Part shown: positions 6,525 through 6,561 of the stretch, in pieces
Numbering within the stretch: position 1 is the first letter of the stretch
Layout of the letters: the number at the start of each line of letters is the position of its first letter
Program-made: the position numbers and the translations under genes
The notes under the pieces: model-generated
The model's database searches: none
What the model was told of the DNA's origin: nothing
Seen by the model: the letters and a program-made list of their open reading frames with translations, nothing else
Origin: Candidatus Aerophobota bacterium
GTDB lineage: Bacteria > Aerophobota > Aerophobia > Aerophobales > B3-G15
Assembly: GCA_030607765.1 (NCBI GenBank)
Contig: JAUWJJ010000065.1
Span: 1 to 6,561 of the forward strand
Reading direction: 5' to 3'
DNA: 6,561 nt

Positions 6525-6561
6525 ATGCCTATTAAATTTTACAAACCTACCTCCCCTGGAA
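6525..6561 (+). CDS. rplB: 50S ribosomal protein L2, N-terminal start (3' truncated by window edge)
   Basis: L2 is a 23S rRNA-binding protein needed for subunit association and peptidyl transferase activity. Only 12 codons are visible: MPIKFYKPTSPG, which matches the family start MAIKKYKPTSPG. It begins 4 nt after the rplW stop. GGGAG at 6511-6515, inside the end of rplW, is a well-placed Shine-Dalgarno site (9 nt spacing). The expected S10-operon order rplW-rplB adds support. The rest lies beyond the window. Confidence 0.93.
   Translation, partial: MPIKFYKPTSPG

Overview
The window is part of a bacterial core transcription and translation gene cluster, with every gene on the + strand. In order it holds the C-terminal part of rpoC (RNA polymerase beta'), rpsL (S12), rpsG (S7), fusA (EF-G), rpsJ (S10), rplC (L3), rplD (L4), rplW (L23) and the first codons of rplB (L2). 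This is the str operon followed directly by the start of the S10 operon. The tuf gene that often sits after fusA is absent.

Layout. Positions 1-1551 are rpoC, cut by the left edge. It covers the F-loop, bridge helix, second zinc site, trigger loop and C-terminal clamp region. Positions 1562-2407 are rpsL and rpsG, with spacers of 10 and 3 nt. A 65-nt spacer follows, filled by an array of 7-nt GTAANNN units. fusA runs from 2473 to 4542, and its stop codon lies inside a perfect 18-bp inverted repeat (4537-4582). rpsJ (4599-4907) follows, then an 80-nt spacer holding the same heptamer family in two opposing arms. rplC, rplD and rplW (4988-6520) are tightly packed, with spacing of 2 nt and an overlap of 8 nt, and rplB starts at 6525 and leaves the window. 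No stretch above 300 bases lacks a gene.

Organism. The sequence is AT-rich, with strongly purine-rich sense strands, frequent AGA/AGG arginine codons, clear GGAG-type Shine-Dalgarno sites and standard TAA/TGA/TAG stops. RpoC has no large trigger-loop insertion (SI3) of the kind found in proteobacteria. It does carry an extra segment of about 37 residues between the F-loop and the bridge helix, and unusual residues in both. Together with the heptamer spacers this suggests an uncultured or deeply branching bacterial lineage, but I cannot name the phylum from sequence alone.

Function. The genes supply the RNA polymerase catalytic subunit, small-subunit decoding and head proteins (S12, S7, S10), the translocase EF-G, and early-assembling large-subunit proteins (L3, L4, L23, L2). 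Co-transcription is likely because the genes are collinear, closely spaced and show no convincing terminator. I see no defence, mobile or otherwise new multi-gene system. The points worth a second look are the beta' insertions, the heptamer spacers and the fusA-rpsJ hairpin.
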